A stretch of 64,000 nucleotides of DNA from Bin34 sp963422415 (lineage in GTDB: Bacteria; Chloroflexota; Anaerolineae; Caldilineales; Caldilineaceae). Below the pieces are notes generated by a model. That model was given only the letters and a program-made list of their open reading frames with translations. It was not told the DNA's origin and did no database searches. The stretch is taken from contig OY729430.1 of the NCBI GenBank assembly GCA_963422415.1, positions 2,046,001 to 2,110,000 of the forward strand, in the 5' to 3' direction. This document shows, piece by piece, positions 44,997 to 54,557 of this stretch. Both the position numbers and the translations under genes were made by a program. Numbering within the stretch: position 1 is the first letter of the stretch; each line of letters opens with the position of its first letter.

Positions 44997-45101
44997 CAGG
45001 GAATTGTCTCTGCCATTGGGCACCCAACTACCGACTGTCGGGTAGTAGCCTGTCACTGCGAACCCGGAACTGATACTTGGAGAATGTCAGGAAGCAGGTA
45101 C

Positions 45102-46112
45102 CTAGTCCGGAGTGAAGTCTTCGTCCTTCAGTGGATACCAATGTATGGCAGATTCCTTTTCTTCAATCAGAGCTTGAATAGTGTAGTCATAGTGCCGACC
45201 GACAACCGCGGCGTGAGCAGGTCGGCCGGTAAAGCGCGTCAAGAATTTTGCATTGCGGATTGCCCGATCAGAATCTCGTGTATCGGCCGTATAAGATGCC
45301 TCAACTGCAATATAGTGGATCTCACCTGCCCTGTCAGTAACTTCCATCACTAGATCGGCCTCATAAAAGCTACGTCGCTGTCCTACAGGAATGTCTGAAA
45401 TATCTTGGCGATGGGCCATATCCCAACGGTCATGGCGGGTGAGTGTATTACGCAGGCGAAATCCCATGGCGTCCGCAATATAGCCGAAATGCCAGTTCAG
45501 GGCACGCCGCGCCGCGTTACCTTTGAGTTCGCCAATGCTGTTGTTGATCCGCTTGACTTCTTGCGATAGATTGTCAATATTGTCGCTGTTGCGCTGTGTG
45601 GCTTCCGTCAGCCGTGCAATGTTGTCGCTGTTGTGCTGCGTGACTGCCTCCAGCCGCTCGATTCTGTCGCTGGTGCGCTGTGTGGCTTCCGTCAGCCGTG
45701 CAATGTTGTCGCTGTTGCGCTGCGTGACTGCCTCCAGCCGCTCGATTCTGTCGCTGGTGCGCTGTGTGGCTTCCGTCAGCCGTGCAATGTTGTCGCTGTT
45801 GCGCTGCGTGACTGCCTCCAGCCGCTCGATTCTGTCGCTGGTGCGCTGTGTGGCTTCCGTCAGCCGTGCAATGTTGTCGCTGTTGCGCTGCGTGACTTCA
45901 ACCAGTTCTTTAAGAGCAGATTCAAAGCGATAGTTCGTCGCCTTTTGCTCTTTGTACCAAGTTTCCTGACGTTCAATATACAGCGCAACTTGGCTTGGCA
46001 ATTGCAGCAGCTCTTCAGTGAACAAAACACGCCGGACTTGGCTACGGAAACTTGGGTCTTGCTCAAGAGCGCGTAGCAATTCTGCAGTAGTCTCTATAGT
46101 CAGGACAGTCAT
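45102..46112 (-). CDS. Coiled-coil repeat protein with a possible restriction-like C-terminal domain
   Basis: A 336-residue protein in three parts. Residues 1-70 form a helical N-terminus; residues 73-176 are repeats of a 14-residue unit (NSDNIARLTEATQR and TSDRIERLEAVTQR alternating), a long coiled coil; residues 200-336 form a globular domain with FYEADLVMEVTDRAGEIHYIAVEAS, whose E-x-D...V-E-A-S pattern resembles PD-(D/E)XK nuclease-like proteins but with Ser in the usual Lys position. I recall similar coiled-coil/DUF proteins in cyanobacteria and Chloroflexota of unknown role. It stands alone in a decayed region. No ribosome site is clear before the ATG. Confidence 0.75.
   Translation of the reverse strand: MTVLTIETTAELLRALEQDPSFRSQVRRVLFTEELLQLPSQVALYIERQETWYKEQKATNYRFESALKELVEVTQRNSDNIARLTEATQRTSDRIERLEAVTQRNSDNIARLTEATQRTSDRIERLEAVTQRNSDNIARLTEATQRTSDRIERLEAVTQHNSDNIARLTEATQRNSDNIDNLSQEVKRINNSIGELKGNAARRALNWHFGYIADAMGFRLRNTLTRHDRWDMAHRQDISDIPVGQRRSFYEADLVMEVTDRAGEIHYIAVEASYTADTRDSDRAIRNAKFLTRFTGRPAHAAVVGRHYDYTIQALIEEKESAIHWYPLKDEDFTPD
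45585..45896 (-). repeat. 84-base tandem repeats encoding a coiled coil
   Basis: Repeats of 84 bases (28 residues) run through the coiled-coil region, seen as identical segments 84 bases apart (for example ATTCTGTCGCTGGTGCGCTG at 45661, 45745 and 45829 on the plus strand). Three full copies and partial copies are present. Confidence 0.85.
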
Positions 46113-46357
46113 CAGAGAGTTCTTGTGTCTCCGGTTTTACACTAATAATTCAGAGAATTATATCGTAAATTGTCTTTGCTAGCTGACGCGGATACGATCT
46201 TTGCAGCAAGACTTGATCTTGAGACAGGACGGAAACAACCAGAAAGAGGCATTGGCGAGAGCCGTTGGTAGTGTGGTACCTACAAAGGTTGTTTCCCGCG
46301 GATTTCTCCAGGCAGTCTCAGTTGTTCTTGCCATTTTTCGATCCATTAGGATGCAGT

Positions 46358-46682
46358 ATGCTGCTCTCATGTTTGTCGCGCCGGAATTTTCTCAAGATGT
46401 CAGGTGTTACAGGTGCGGGATTGGCCTTGGCTTCCTGTTACTATGGTGGTACTCAATAGCTAGGAGGCAATGCCCAAATGCCAAGAAGTACAAGAAGTAA
46501 TGGTCCCCTTCTAGGATGGACCGCTGCTGATTGGAATCCAGGAAGTGGCACTGGAGCCTTTTGACGCTGCCTATCCCGGCTGCAAACTCAACTTCGCGTC
46601 CGTCCCTAGCGGCTGGAACGGCGGGTACAGCGAAAAACTCTACACTGATTTGCCCGAGTTCCTAGACAAAGATTTATGGTAG
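46358..46682 (+). pseudogene. Remnant of a Tat-exported solute-binding lipoprotein
   Basis: The first piece starts at ATG 46358 (AGGA upstream) and reads LSRRNFLKMSGVTGAGLALASC, a twin-arginine lipoprotein signal (RR, hydrophobic core, lipobox ASC), then hits a stop at 46459. The second piece, in another frame (46533-46682), reads QEVALEPFDAAYPGCKLNF, VPSGWNGGYSEKLYTDL, resembling the start of an ABC sugar-binding protein (family 1), and stops. Everything downstream is lost. It implies a second, now dead, ABC-type binding protein. Confidence 0.65.
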
Positions 46683-46714
46683 GTCTGGACCCGCGCCCCT
46701 CGTGGGTCCAAACC
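46682..46714. repeat. Imperfect 11-base inverted repeat
   Basis: GGTCTGGACCC (46682-46692) and GGGTCCAAACC (46704-46714) match at 10 of 11 positions around an 11-base loop, directly after the stop of the Tat-lipoprotein remnant. Confidence 0.5.
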
Positions 46715-47961
46715 AGGCCGTTCCGCGGCCAAGTCGACGGCTGGATCGATCAGGTGTCTATGCAGACGACCGTTGAAAGAACCCAATACATCCATAGCCA
46801 AGCCATGGCCAAATTCGTTCTGTCCGATCCCTAAGGAGATGTGGGCCGCTGCAGTCGGGATATACAATGCTAGAGAGTGCCCTATGTCACACCTTGATCC
46901 GTCCTGGATCAGGCAGGCCTCTGGACAAGCATGTCAGGCGGACCAAGCAACGGGGCCATTGTCATGGTTGTCTCCAAATGCCGTTGGTGCACCATGTGGA
47001 TATCTGGCGTAGATGGAATTTTCTTCGGAGAATCATTTAAGGTTGTGGCTGTCTGCAACGCTTCCTGAAAGGGCCTGGACATGGCAATCAGCAAGGTGTG
47101 GGTCTGATTCGCCAGATTCGGTGGTGCCAATTGCCCTTTCAATTCTGCCAAAACGGGTAGCCCTATGGAGCAACATGGCCAATCCCGCAAAGGTAAGAAT
47201 GGATTCGTTTTCCATTGCAATTAGGAGTGCTGCAGCGTAGGAATTACAGGCTTCAACACAAGGCAAATTGACATCCTCGACGGCCCATTTCTGCCAACGG
47301 GCCTGATGCTTCGTCGCCAAGGCAGGACAAAATCCTTTCACGGGCATGGATTCTACTTCCAGAGCGGGGTCTTCTGCCGCGGTGGCTTCCATGTTTTCGG
47401 CGGATCTCCGCCGGCAGACTGTATCGTATTGGAATGATCCGAGTCCCCGTGGCCTATGGGCCTGTCTGGCATCTTCATGGTGGCGTTGCCTTAATTAGGG
47501 TGCACGTGACTTGTGCATGGGATTCCAGTTCCACGCAAATCCCGATCGGAGACGGGGCGTTGCCAGAAGGCGTTTGATGCACGCAATCGCCCGATAACGC
47601 AGGTCTGCGGTCTAACTGGCACTGGATCCGGAAGCCTTGGCCCACACTGTCTTTGACCCAATCCTGACTGGTCTCTATACTTGCGCAATATCCCTGCCGT
47701 TTTGTTGCCTGGTCGCCAAGTCACTTGTCTGCCGTTTCTCGTCTATGCTCTGCACCGGCTCGGTGATGTAAGCGCTCTTTGGGACCTGACCCAGAGGAGA
47801 CGGGTTGCGTTTGCCAGGGACCGTGCATTGGGTTCGTGTCATGGACGCTTGAGTGGACGTATAGGGCATTTCCAGGAAAGCGGGTTGACATGTCGGATTG
47901 TTCGTTCGGTCAGCGTCGCAGGAACGGTGCACACAGGTTTCCAATGTCAAGATAAATCGAG
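46683..47961. other. Long gene-poor stretch before the iol operon
   Basis: Nearly 1.3 kb with no recognised gene. The minus-strand frame 47033-47392 (119 codons, including VEACNSYAAALLIAMENES) is the most protein-like, but it belongs to no family I know. A TTGACA at 47885-47890 lacks a -10 partner. A TGTAAGCGCT at 47767-47776 resembles a LacI-type half-site. The iol promoter is presumably somewhere in the last 200 bases. Confidence 0.4.
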
Positions 47962-48888
47962 ATGAAATATACCAGCGAGAACATTTTAGTCCACCCCCAA
48001 TCGCCGGCGGATGGTCAGGATCCCGGTCTGATTACCCGGGTTACGCCCGAGGTGGCGGGCTGGGATTATATTGCGTTCGAAGCCCGAAGACTGCAAGCGG
48101 GCGAAACCTGGCAATTCGAAACGGGCGAACATGAATTGGCCCTTGTGAATCTGAGCGGCGTCTACGATGTCTCCTCCAATCGAGGCCACTGGAAGGGCAT
48201 TGGTGACAGACCCAATGTATTCGCGGGAGCCTGCCATACCCTATATCTGCCATTGCGCACGGAATTTCAGGTCACTTGTCGCACCACCGGGGAATTTGCC
48301 GTGGCTTGGGTCCCTACCGACCAGGAATTCGATCCATTCTTGGTCTTGCCGGAGCAGGTAGCCACGAATTTGCGCGGCGGAGAGAACGCTACCCGCCAGA
48401 TCAACGATCCCCTGCCGCCCGGTTCTCCCGTCGCCAAGCTGGTGCTGGTTGAGGTGTACACCCCCAGTGGGGGCTGGAGCAGCTACCCCGGTCACAAGCA
48501 CGACGTGCATCGGGAAGATGCACAAGGGAACATCATAGAGGCGGATCTGGAAGAGATCTACTACTACAAGATTACGTCTACACAAAGCCGACCCCCGGGG
48601 GTCTACGCGCCGGAGGGATATGCCTATCAGCGGGTCTATACCGATGAAAATTCTCCCCTGCAGCGCCAGGGCAATCCCATTGACGCCTTGGTGCGCCCCG
48701 AGAACGACTGCATAGTGCTCGTGCCGGAGGGCTACCATCCTGTCGTCAGTCCGCCTGGGTATATCACCTACTACTTGAATGTCCTGGCGGGCAGTGCCCA
48801 AAGTCTGGCCAATCAGGATGATCCCCGGTATGCCTGGGTCATGGACACCTATCGGCATGCCAATCCGGATGTTCCTCTGTATGGCTAG
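47962..48888 (+). CDS. iolB: 5-deoxy-glucuronate isomerase (IolB)
   Basis: Converts 5-deoxy-D-glucuronate to 2-deoxy-5-keto-D-gluconate in myo-inositol catabolism. The double-cupin hallmark strands are LALVNLSGVYDV, GGWSSYPGHKHD (metal His), LEEIYYYKI and EGYHPVVSPPGYITYYLNVLAG near residue 255. Length 308 residues, a little longer than the usual 270, with a longer N-terminal lead. The ATG lacks a strong ribosome site. It heads a co-directional run of iolC, iolD and iolA. Confidence 0.95.
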   Translation: MKYTSENILVHPQSPADGQDPGLITRVTPEVAGWDYIAFEARRLQAGETWQFETGEHELALVNLSGVYDVSSNRGHWKGIGDRPNVFAGACHTLYLPLRTEFQVTCRTTGEFAVAWVPTDQEFDPFLVLPEQVATNLRGGENATRQINDPLPPGSPVAKLVLVEVYTPSGGWSSYPGHKHDVHREDAQGNIIEADLEEIYYYKITSTQSRPPGVYAPEGYAYQRVYTDENSPLQRQGNPIDALVRPENDCIVLVPEGYHPVVSPPGYITYYLNVLAGSAQSLANQDDPRYAWVMDTYRHANPDVPLYG

Positions 48889-48954
48889 CGCCCGGTCCGC
48901 GTTCCCTGCCGGTATCGCGACTCTCCTTGCCACAACGACTCCAGGCGGCTCCTA

Positions 48955-49965
48955 ATGGCACCCATCTTTGACTCGTTGCATATGGGCCGATCCTCCATCG
49001 ATCTGTACAGCAACGATGTAGGCAGCCCCTTTTCCCAGATTGAATCCTTCGCCGCCTATGTCGGGGGATCGCCGACCAACATCAGCGTGGGCGGCCGCCG
49101 GCTCGGTCTCCACACGGCGCTCTTGACCGGCTTGGGGAACGATCCTGTAGGGAATTTCATTCTGGAGTTCCTGCAAAAGGAAGGGGTATGCACCGACTTT
49201 GTGGTGCGCAAGCCGGGACTGCGTTCCAGCGCCGTGGTGCTGGGCGTGGAACCACCCAGCAAGTTTCCCCTGGTTTTTTACCGGGAGAATTGCGCCGACA
49301 TCAATCTATCCATCGACGACGTGCTGGCGGCCCCGATAGCCGAGAGCCGGATTTTCCAGTTCGCCGGCACCAACCTGTCTCGGGAGCCCAGTCGTTCCGC
49401 CACCCAGTGCGCAGCCGAACTCGCTCGTCGGGCCCAGCGTACAGTCGTATTCGACCTGGATTTTCGGCCTGACCAGTGGCATGACCCCCGAGCCTTCGGC
49501 ATTGTGGCGCGCTCCACCCTGAGTCAGGTAGACATCGTGATTGGTACGCATGACGAAATCAACGCGGCCGTGCTGACGGATCCCCGCCAAATGACGGTGG
49601 TGGATTCCCAGGTCTCGGACACCCAGGTGGAAGGGGACGTGCTGGCGGCCATTGCCCACATTCAGGAGCTGGGCCCTCGACACGTGATTGAAAAGGTGGG
49701 AGCGTTGGGCGCCCGAGTGCACAGTCGCGGTGCGCCGCCGGAAGAGGTTCTGGGCTTCCCAGTGGAGGTCTTTAACATACTGGGAGCCGGCGATGCATTT
49801 GGGGCGGGCTTCATTTACGGCTTGGTACAAGGGTGGACCTTGCACAAGGCGGCCCGCCTTGGCAATGCATGCGGCGCGATCGTGGTGACCGCACATGGAT
49901 GCGCCAATTTCATGCCAACCTTGGAAGAAGTCATGATGTTCATTGACAGCCATGGTGGCTGGTAA
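48955..49965 (+). CDS. iolC: 5-dehydro-2-deoxygluconokinase (IolC)
   Basis: PfkB-family kinase that phosphorylates 2-deoxy-5-keto-D-gluconate. Sugar-binding motif MGRSSIDLY near residue 10 and FAAYVGGSPTNISVG near residue 33; ATP/anion-hole motif NILGAGDAFGAGFIYGL near residue 275 with the catalytic Asp. Length 336 residues, single domain, without the C-terminal DUF2090 fusion known in some IolC proteins. It is 66 bases after iolB. Its product should go to IolJ, which is not in the window. Confidence 0.95.
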   Translation: MAPIFDSLHMGRSSIDLYSNDVGSPFSQIESFAAYVGGSPTNISVGGRRLGLHTALLTGLGNDPVGNFILEFLQKEGVCTDFVVRKPGLRSSAVVLGVEPPSKFPLVFYRENCADINLSIDDVLAAPIAESRIFQFAGTNLSREPSRSATQCAAELARRAQRTVVFDLDFRPDQWHDPRAFGIVARSTLSQVDIVIGTHDEINAAVLTDPRQMTVVDSQVSDTQVEGDVLAAIAHIQELGPRHVIEKVGALGARVHSRGAPPEEVLGFPVEVFNILGAGDAFGAGFIYGLVQGWTLHKAARLGNACGAIVVTAHGCANFMPTLEEVMMFIDSHGGW

Positions 49966-49992
49966 CCCCACACCAGAAGGGAGAAAAGAGAC

Positions 49993-51885
49993 ATGGCCCA
50001 TGACGCAACGGTGCGCCTCACCATGGCACAGGCCTTGGTACGATTCCTCAAAGTGCAACACTCGGAGCGGGATAGTCGGACGCGGCCATTTTTTGCCGGC
50101 TGCTTTGGCATATTCGGACATGGCAATGTAGCGGGCTTGGGACAGGCTCTGCAGCAGTACCCGGAGCTGCGGTATTTTCAGACTCGCAACGAACAGGCCA
50201 TGGTGCATACCGCGGCGGCCTACGCTAAATACAGCCGCCGCCTGTGCACGCTAGCTTGCACTTCCTCCATCGGGCCTGGGGCCACCAACATGGTGTCCGG
50301 CGCCGCCGTGGCCACGATCAATCGCCTGCCGGTTCTGCTGTTGCCGGGCGATATCTTCGCACGACGCAACGTGGCGCCGGTTCTGCAACAGTTGGAATCG
50401 GAACACAGCCAAGACCTGTCGGTGAACGACACATTTCGACCGGTAAGTCGGTATTGGGATCGCATCAACCGGCCTGACCAATTGATCACCGCCCTGCCGG
50501 AGGCGATGCGAGTGCTGACCAGTCCGGCCGATACTGGGGCGGTGACTCTCTGTCTGCCCCAAGACGTGCAGACCGAAGCCTTTGACTATCCCGTCGCGCT
50601 CTTCCAGGAGAGACATTGGCACATTCCGCGTCCCCGGCCGGACCGGGTAGCGTTGGGACGGGCGGCTCAGGTCATCGGCGAGGCACAAAGGCCGCTGATT
50701 GTCGCGGGAGGTGGGGTACTCTATAGCGACGCCAGTCGAGCCTTGCAGGATCTGGTGCAACATACAGGTATTCCAGTGGCGGAGACCATGGCGGGAAAGG
50801 GCAGCCTGCATTACGCGCATCCCCTCAATTTGGGCGCCATGGGCGCTACCGGCACTTCCGCCGCCAACATATGGGCGCGCGAGGCGGATGTCGTGATTGG
50901 GATAGGGACGCGCTACAGCGACTTCACCACAGCCAGCAAGACCGCCTTTCAGCATGAGCACGTGCAATTCGTCAACGTCAACGTGGCGGAGTTCGATGCG
51001 GGCAAGCACAGCGGGCTGGCCCTGACAGGCGATGCCCGCGCCACGTTGGAGGAATTGTTGCCCCTGTTGCCGGCGGGCTGCGTGGAGGCCCAGATCCAGG
51101 CAACCGCCCATCGGCTGCATGACGCCTGGGAGGAGGAGGTGGACCGCATTTATGCCCTGCTCGAATCGCCGACCGGGCTGCCCGCGCAAGGGGCCTTGAT
51201 CGGGGCCGTCAACGAGCAGGGCGATCCGGAGGCTGTCATGGTAGGCGCCGCCGGCAGCCTGCCGGGCGATACGCACAAATTGTGGCGAGCCCGGCATCCG
51301 CGCCAGTTCCACATGGAATACGGCTATTCCTGCATGGGGTATGAAATCGCCGGGGCCTTGGGCGTCAAGATGGCCGCGCCCGACAGGGAAGTGTACGTGC
51401 TGGTGGGAGACGGCTCCTACCTGATGATGTCGTCGGAAATCGTGACCTCCATTCAGGAAGGCTACAAGCTCACCATCGTACTCATGGACAACAGTGGCTT
51501 CAAGAGCATAGGCTCTCTAAGCCGCTCTCTGGGTCAGCAGGGCTTTGGCACTCGGTACGTCTTTCCGAAGGAGAATGAGCTGCCGACCGATGAAGATCGG
51601 GACGAAGCCATGGCGCTGCCGGTGGACTTGGCCGCCAATGCCCGCAGCGTGGGCGCCCACGTCGTGGAATGCCACAGCGTCAAGGACGTGATCCAAGCCT
51701 TGGCCGATGTACGAGAACTGGAGCGGACCGTCGTGATCCATGTCCGCAACGACCGCTACCTGGGTGTGGATAATTATGAGACTTGGTGGGACGTGCCAGT
51801 GGCCGAAGTTAGCGAATCCGATACGGTCAACGCGGCTCGGGAAGAGTGGGTCCAGATGCGGGTCCAAGAGCGATACTTTCTGTAA
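49993..51885 (+). CDS. iolD: 3D-(3,5/4)-trihydroxycyclohexane-1,2-dione hydrolase (IolD)
   Basis: Thiamine-diphosphate enzyme that opens the ring to 5-deoxy-glucuronate. N-terminal Pyr domain with the catalytic Glu in RNEQAMVHTAAAYAK near residue 65; central domain from about 215; C-terminal ThDP motif GDGSYLMMSSEIV to DNSGFKSI near residue 475-505 (GDG...N). 630 residues, the normal length. It follows iolC after 27 bases and comes before the dehydrogenase genes in the usual pathway set. Confidence 0.95.
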   Translation: MAHDATVRLTMAQALVRFLKVQHSERDSRTRPFFAGCFGIFGHGNVAGLGQALQQYPELRYFQTRNEQAMVHTAAAYAKYSRRLCTLACTSSIGPGATNMVSGAAVATINRLPVLLLPGDIFARRNVAPVLQQLESEHSQDLSVNDTFRPVSRYWDRINRPDQLITALPEAMRVLTSPADTGAVTLCLPQDVQTEAFDYPVALFQERHWHIPRPRPDRVALGRAAQVIGEAQRPLIVAGGGVLYSDASRALQDLVQHTGIPVAETMAGKGSLHYAHPLNLGAMGATGTSAANIWAREADVVIGIGTRYSDFTTASKTAFQHEHVQFVNVNVAEFDAGKHSGLALTGDARATLEELLPLLPAGCVEAQIQATAHRLHDAWEEEVDRIYALLESPTGLPAQGALIGAVNEQGDPEAVMVGAAGSLPGDTHKLWRARHPRQFHMEYGYSCMGYEIAGALGVKMAAPDREVYVLVGDGSYLMMSSEIVTSIQEGYKLTIVLMDNSGFKSIGSLSRSLGQQGFGTRYVFPKENELPTDEDRDEAMALPVDLAANARSVGAHVVECHSVKDVIQALADVRELERTVVIHVRNDRYLGVDNYETWWDVPVAEVSESDTVNAAREEWVQMRVQERYFL

Positions 51886-51974
51886 GCGACGCACTTCCCG
51901 GGATTTTGCGCAGTTGGGAAATTGGCAGGAAGACATAGGGTTACAGGCAAGACACAAACGAGGATGGTCTCTTG

Positions 51975-53420
51975 ATGCAAGTTCGGAATTTCATTGACGG
52001 CGCCTTTGTTGCCAGTCGGAGCGGGAAGGCCATTCCTGTGGTGAATCCGGCCACGCAAGACGTGCTGGCTTCTGTGCCTTTGTCCTCGGGAGAGGACGTG
52101 CGACAGGCTGCCGAAAAGGGGCGGGCGGCTTTTCCCGACTGGCGGGACATGCCTGTGGTGGACCGGGTGCAGCCCTTGTTTCGTCTCAAGGTTCTGCTGG
52201 AAGAGAACTTTGAGGACATCAGCCGCACCATGACGTTGGAGTGTGGGAAGACCCTGGTGGAATCAAGAGGCGAGCTGCGGCGCGGCATCGAGAATGTGGA
52301 GGTGGCCTGTGGCATGCCATCCCTAATTCAAGGTTGGAACAATGAGAACATAGCTGCCGGTATTGACGAGCACATGATTCGCCAGCCTCTCGGCGTGGTG
52401 GCTGCCATCACGCCCTTCAATTTCCCAGGCATGATCCCGCTGTGGTTCCTGCCCTATGCCTTGGCCACGGGCAACTGTTTCATTCTCAAACCCAGCGAAA
52501 AGGTGCCCCTTACCAGCCAGAAGTTGTTCACCTGCTTGGCCGAGGCTGGCTTCCCCACCGGGGTTGTGCAACTGGTCAATGGTGGCGCAGAGGCCGTGAA
52601 CGCCCTGTTGGAACATCCGGATATTCGCGCGATCTCTTTCGTGGGTTCCACGCCGGTGGCCAAGCATGTGTACGGGCAGGCGGCGGCCCATGGGAAGAGA
52701 GCCCAATGTCAGGGGGGCGCGAAGAACCCGGTGGTCGTCCTGCCAGACGCCGATCTGGCGGAGACTGCCGCCGCCTTGGCCGAGAGTGCCTTCGGCTGCG
52801 CGGGACAACGGTGTCTGGCCCTGTCCACGGCCATAACGGTGGGAGAGGTCCGCGGGCCGTTGACGGAAGCGCTGGTGGAAGCCGCCCGAACACGTGCAGT
52901 GGGAAACGGCTTGAATCCCGATGTGGAGATGGGGCCGGTGATCACGGAGGAAAGCAAGAGCCGTATCGTGGGTTTGATTGCCGAAGCGGAACGGGGTTCA
53001 GGACGAATCCTGGTGGATGGCCGATCCAGCCGGGTGGATGGTCTAGAAAGTGGCAACTGGGTGTTTCCCACAATGGTGGATGGCGTGACGCCTGGCGATG
53101 CGCTGGCCCAGGAGGAAGTGTTTGGCCCGGTATTGAGCCTGATGCACGCCGACACGGTGGACGAGGCGATTGCGCTGGTCAACGGTCGGGCCTTTGGCAA
53201 TATGGCCTGCCTGTTCACGAGCAGCGGGGCGGCGGCCCGGCAGTTCCGCAATCAGGTCGATGCGGGCAACATCGGCATCAACATCGGGGTGGCGGCCCCG
53301 ATGGCGTTCTTTCCCTTTAGCGGTTGGAACGAGAGCTTCTTTGGGGACTTGCATGCCCAGTCCCGGCATGGTGTGGAGTTTTATACCCAGACCAAGGTGG
53401 TGGTGGAACGCTGGCCTTGA
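51975..53420 (+). CDS. iolA: CoA-acylating methylmalonate/malonate semialdehyde dehydrogenase (IolA/MmsA)
   Basis: NAD-dependent conversion of malonic semialdehyde to acetyl-CoA, the last step of inositol breakdown. Motifs: AITPFNFPGMIPLWF near residue 137, GNCFILKPSEKVPLT, the VGSTPVAKHVY region, and catalytic Cys in ESAFGCAGQRCLALS near residue 280. 481 residues. ATG 51975 is chosen over TTG 51972. In this context the malonate-semialdehyde role (IolA) is favoured over valine breakdown. Confidence 0.93.
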   Translation: MQVRNFIDGAFVASRSGKAIPVVNPATQDVLASVPLSSGEDVRQAAEKGRAAFPDWRDMPVVDRVQPLFRLKVLLEENFEDISRTMTLECGKTLVESRGELRRGIENVEVACGMPSLIQGWNNENIAAGIDEHMIRQPLGVVAAITPFNFPGMIPLWFLPYALATGNCFILKPSEKVPLTSQKLFTCLAEAGFPTGVVQLVNGGAEAVNALLEHPDIRAISFVGSTPVAKHVYGQAAAHGKRAQCQGGAKNPVVVLPDADLAETAAALAESAFGCAGQRCLALSTAITVGEVRGPLTEALVEAARTRAVGNGLNPDVEMGPVITEESKSRIVGLIAEAERGSGRILVDGRSSRVDGLESGNWVFPTMVDGVTPGDALAQEEVFGPVLSLMHADTVDEAIALVNGRAFGNMACLFTSSGAAARQFRNQVDAGNIGINIGVAAPMAFFPFSGWNESFFGDLHAQSRHGVEFYTQTKVVVERWP

Positions 53421-53454
53421 AGGCCTGTTCTGCCAAGGCCAGGGAGGGAGTTGC

Positions 53455-54486
53455 ATGAAAGCCGGCATCTACCAGGGAAATGGCGTGTTGCAGATCCGCG
53501 AACGGCCCGATCCACAGCTCGCGCAAGCCGATCCGGACTGGGTCAAGATCAAGGTGGAGGCCTGTGGCGTCTGCGGCACGGATTTGCAGATACTGAAAGT
53601 GCCACCCGGACATCCCGCGGAGCCTGATACAGTGCTGGGGCACGAATTTGTAGGACGTGTGGAGGCAGTGGGGGACGAGGCAGAGAACTTCCAAGTTGGC
53701 GACCGCGTGACCGTGGCTCCCAATCTCACCTGTCGGGAGTTGAATCTACCCTTGTGCCCGCTTTGCCGGCAGGGGCGCTCCAATCATTGCGACCATTGGA
53801 CCACCATAGGTCTGCATCGAGACGGAGCCTTCGCCCCCTACGTGCTGGCGCCGGAGAAGGCCCTGTTCCCGGTGACGGAGCGCCTGGATGTCCGGAACGC
53901 CATTTGGATTGAACCACTTTCCTGTGTCCTAGGTGGCTTCCAGCGTCTGGATGTCCAGGCAGGACAACTGGGCGCGGTCATTGGCGCTGGTCCGATCGGC
54001 ATTCTGCACGGCCTGATGTTGAAATCGGCAGGCTTGCAAGTCCTAATCTCGGACTTGAGCGACTTCCGTCTCGCCAAGGCACAGGAGGTGGGTCTGGATC
54101 GGACGATCAATGTCCGCCAGGAGTCCTTCCAGGAAGTCGTCATAGACATGTCCCAGGACCGAGGGGCGGACATCATCATAGATGCAGTGGGCGGTCAGCT
54201 GGGGACGGCCGTGGACAGCGCCGCCATGATGGGCCAGATCTGCTGTTTTGGAATCAACGCCCTGCGCCCTGCGGTACATGAAGCCCGGATCACGGAAAGG
54301 GAGTTGACCATTTTGGGTGCCTTCGTGGGTCTTGACACCTTTCCCCGGGCCATAGAGCTGTTGGAGAGAGGAACTCTGCAGCCCGCATCGCTCAACCAGG
54401 AATTTCTGTCCATCCAGGACCTGCCACAAGGATTGGAGACCTGCCGTCAAGGGGAAGCCGTGAAAGTGGCAGTGCGTTTCCATTGA
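53455..54486 (+). CDS. Zinc-dependent medium-chain dehydrogenase in the iol operon
   Basis: 343 residues. Catalytic zinc region ACGVCGTDLQIL and GHEFVG, structural-zinc cysteines in CRELNLPLCPLCRQGRSNHC near residue 92, Rossmann GAGPIGILHG near residue 177. The ATG has GGAGGGAG directly upstream. Its place in the iol operon suggests oxidation of a cyclitol or keto-cyclitol, parallel to the Gfo/Idh enzyme that follows. Which one acts as inositol 2-dehydrogenase cannot be told. Confidence 0.88.
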   Translation: MKAGIYQGNGVLQIRERPDPQLAQADPDWVKIKVEACGVCGTDLQILKVPPGHPAEPDTVLGHEFVGRVEAVGDEAENFQVGDRVTVAPNLTCRELNLPLCPLCRQGRSNHCDHWTTIGLHRDGAFAPYVLAPEKALFPVTERLDVRNAIWIEPLSCVLGGFQRLDVQAGQLGAVIGAGPIGILHGLMLKSAGLQVLISDLSDFRLAKAQEVGLDRTINVRQESFQEVVIDMSQDRGADIIIDAVGGQLGTAVDSAAMMGQICCFGINALRPAVHEARITERELTILGAFVGLDTFPRAIELLERGTLQPASLNQEFLSIQDLPQGLETCRQGEAVKVAVRFH

Positions 54487-54557
54487 ATTGGGGCCATGGC
54501 ACACAGCGGTTCTCAGAAAACAGGGTGGAGACTCCGGAGTAGTCCAGAGGAACGACG

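Larger units (their letters stand above)
44197..45101. other. Decayed intergenic region
   Basis: About 900 bases without an intact gene. It contains the FN3 remnant at 44345-44660, a 12-base-arm inverted repeat at 44964-44996 and a smaller imperfect hairpin at about 45027-45047. The 44650-44900 stretch is Gly/Ala-rich in all frames and looks like decayed low-complexity coding DNA. Confidence 0.5.

Noticed and set aside
45585..45896. 84-base repeats as CRISPR or satellite
   Set aside because: They encode heptad-rich coiled coil in frame with the gene.
47033..47392. 119-codon minus-strand frame
   Set aside because: Protein-like in composition but no ribosome site and no family; left as an unresolved remnant.
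47767..47776. TGTAAGCGCT as a LacI-type operator half
   Set aside because: The other half does not match, and no LacI gene is nearby.
47885..47890. TTGACA as the iol promoter -35
   Set aside because: The expected -10 position reads GGTCAG.
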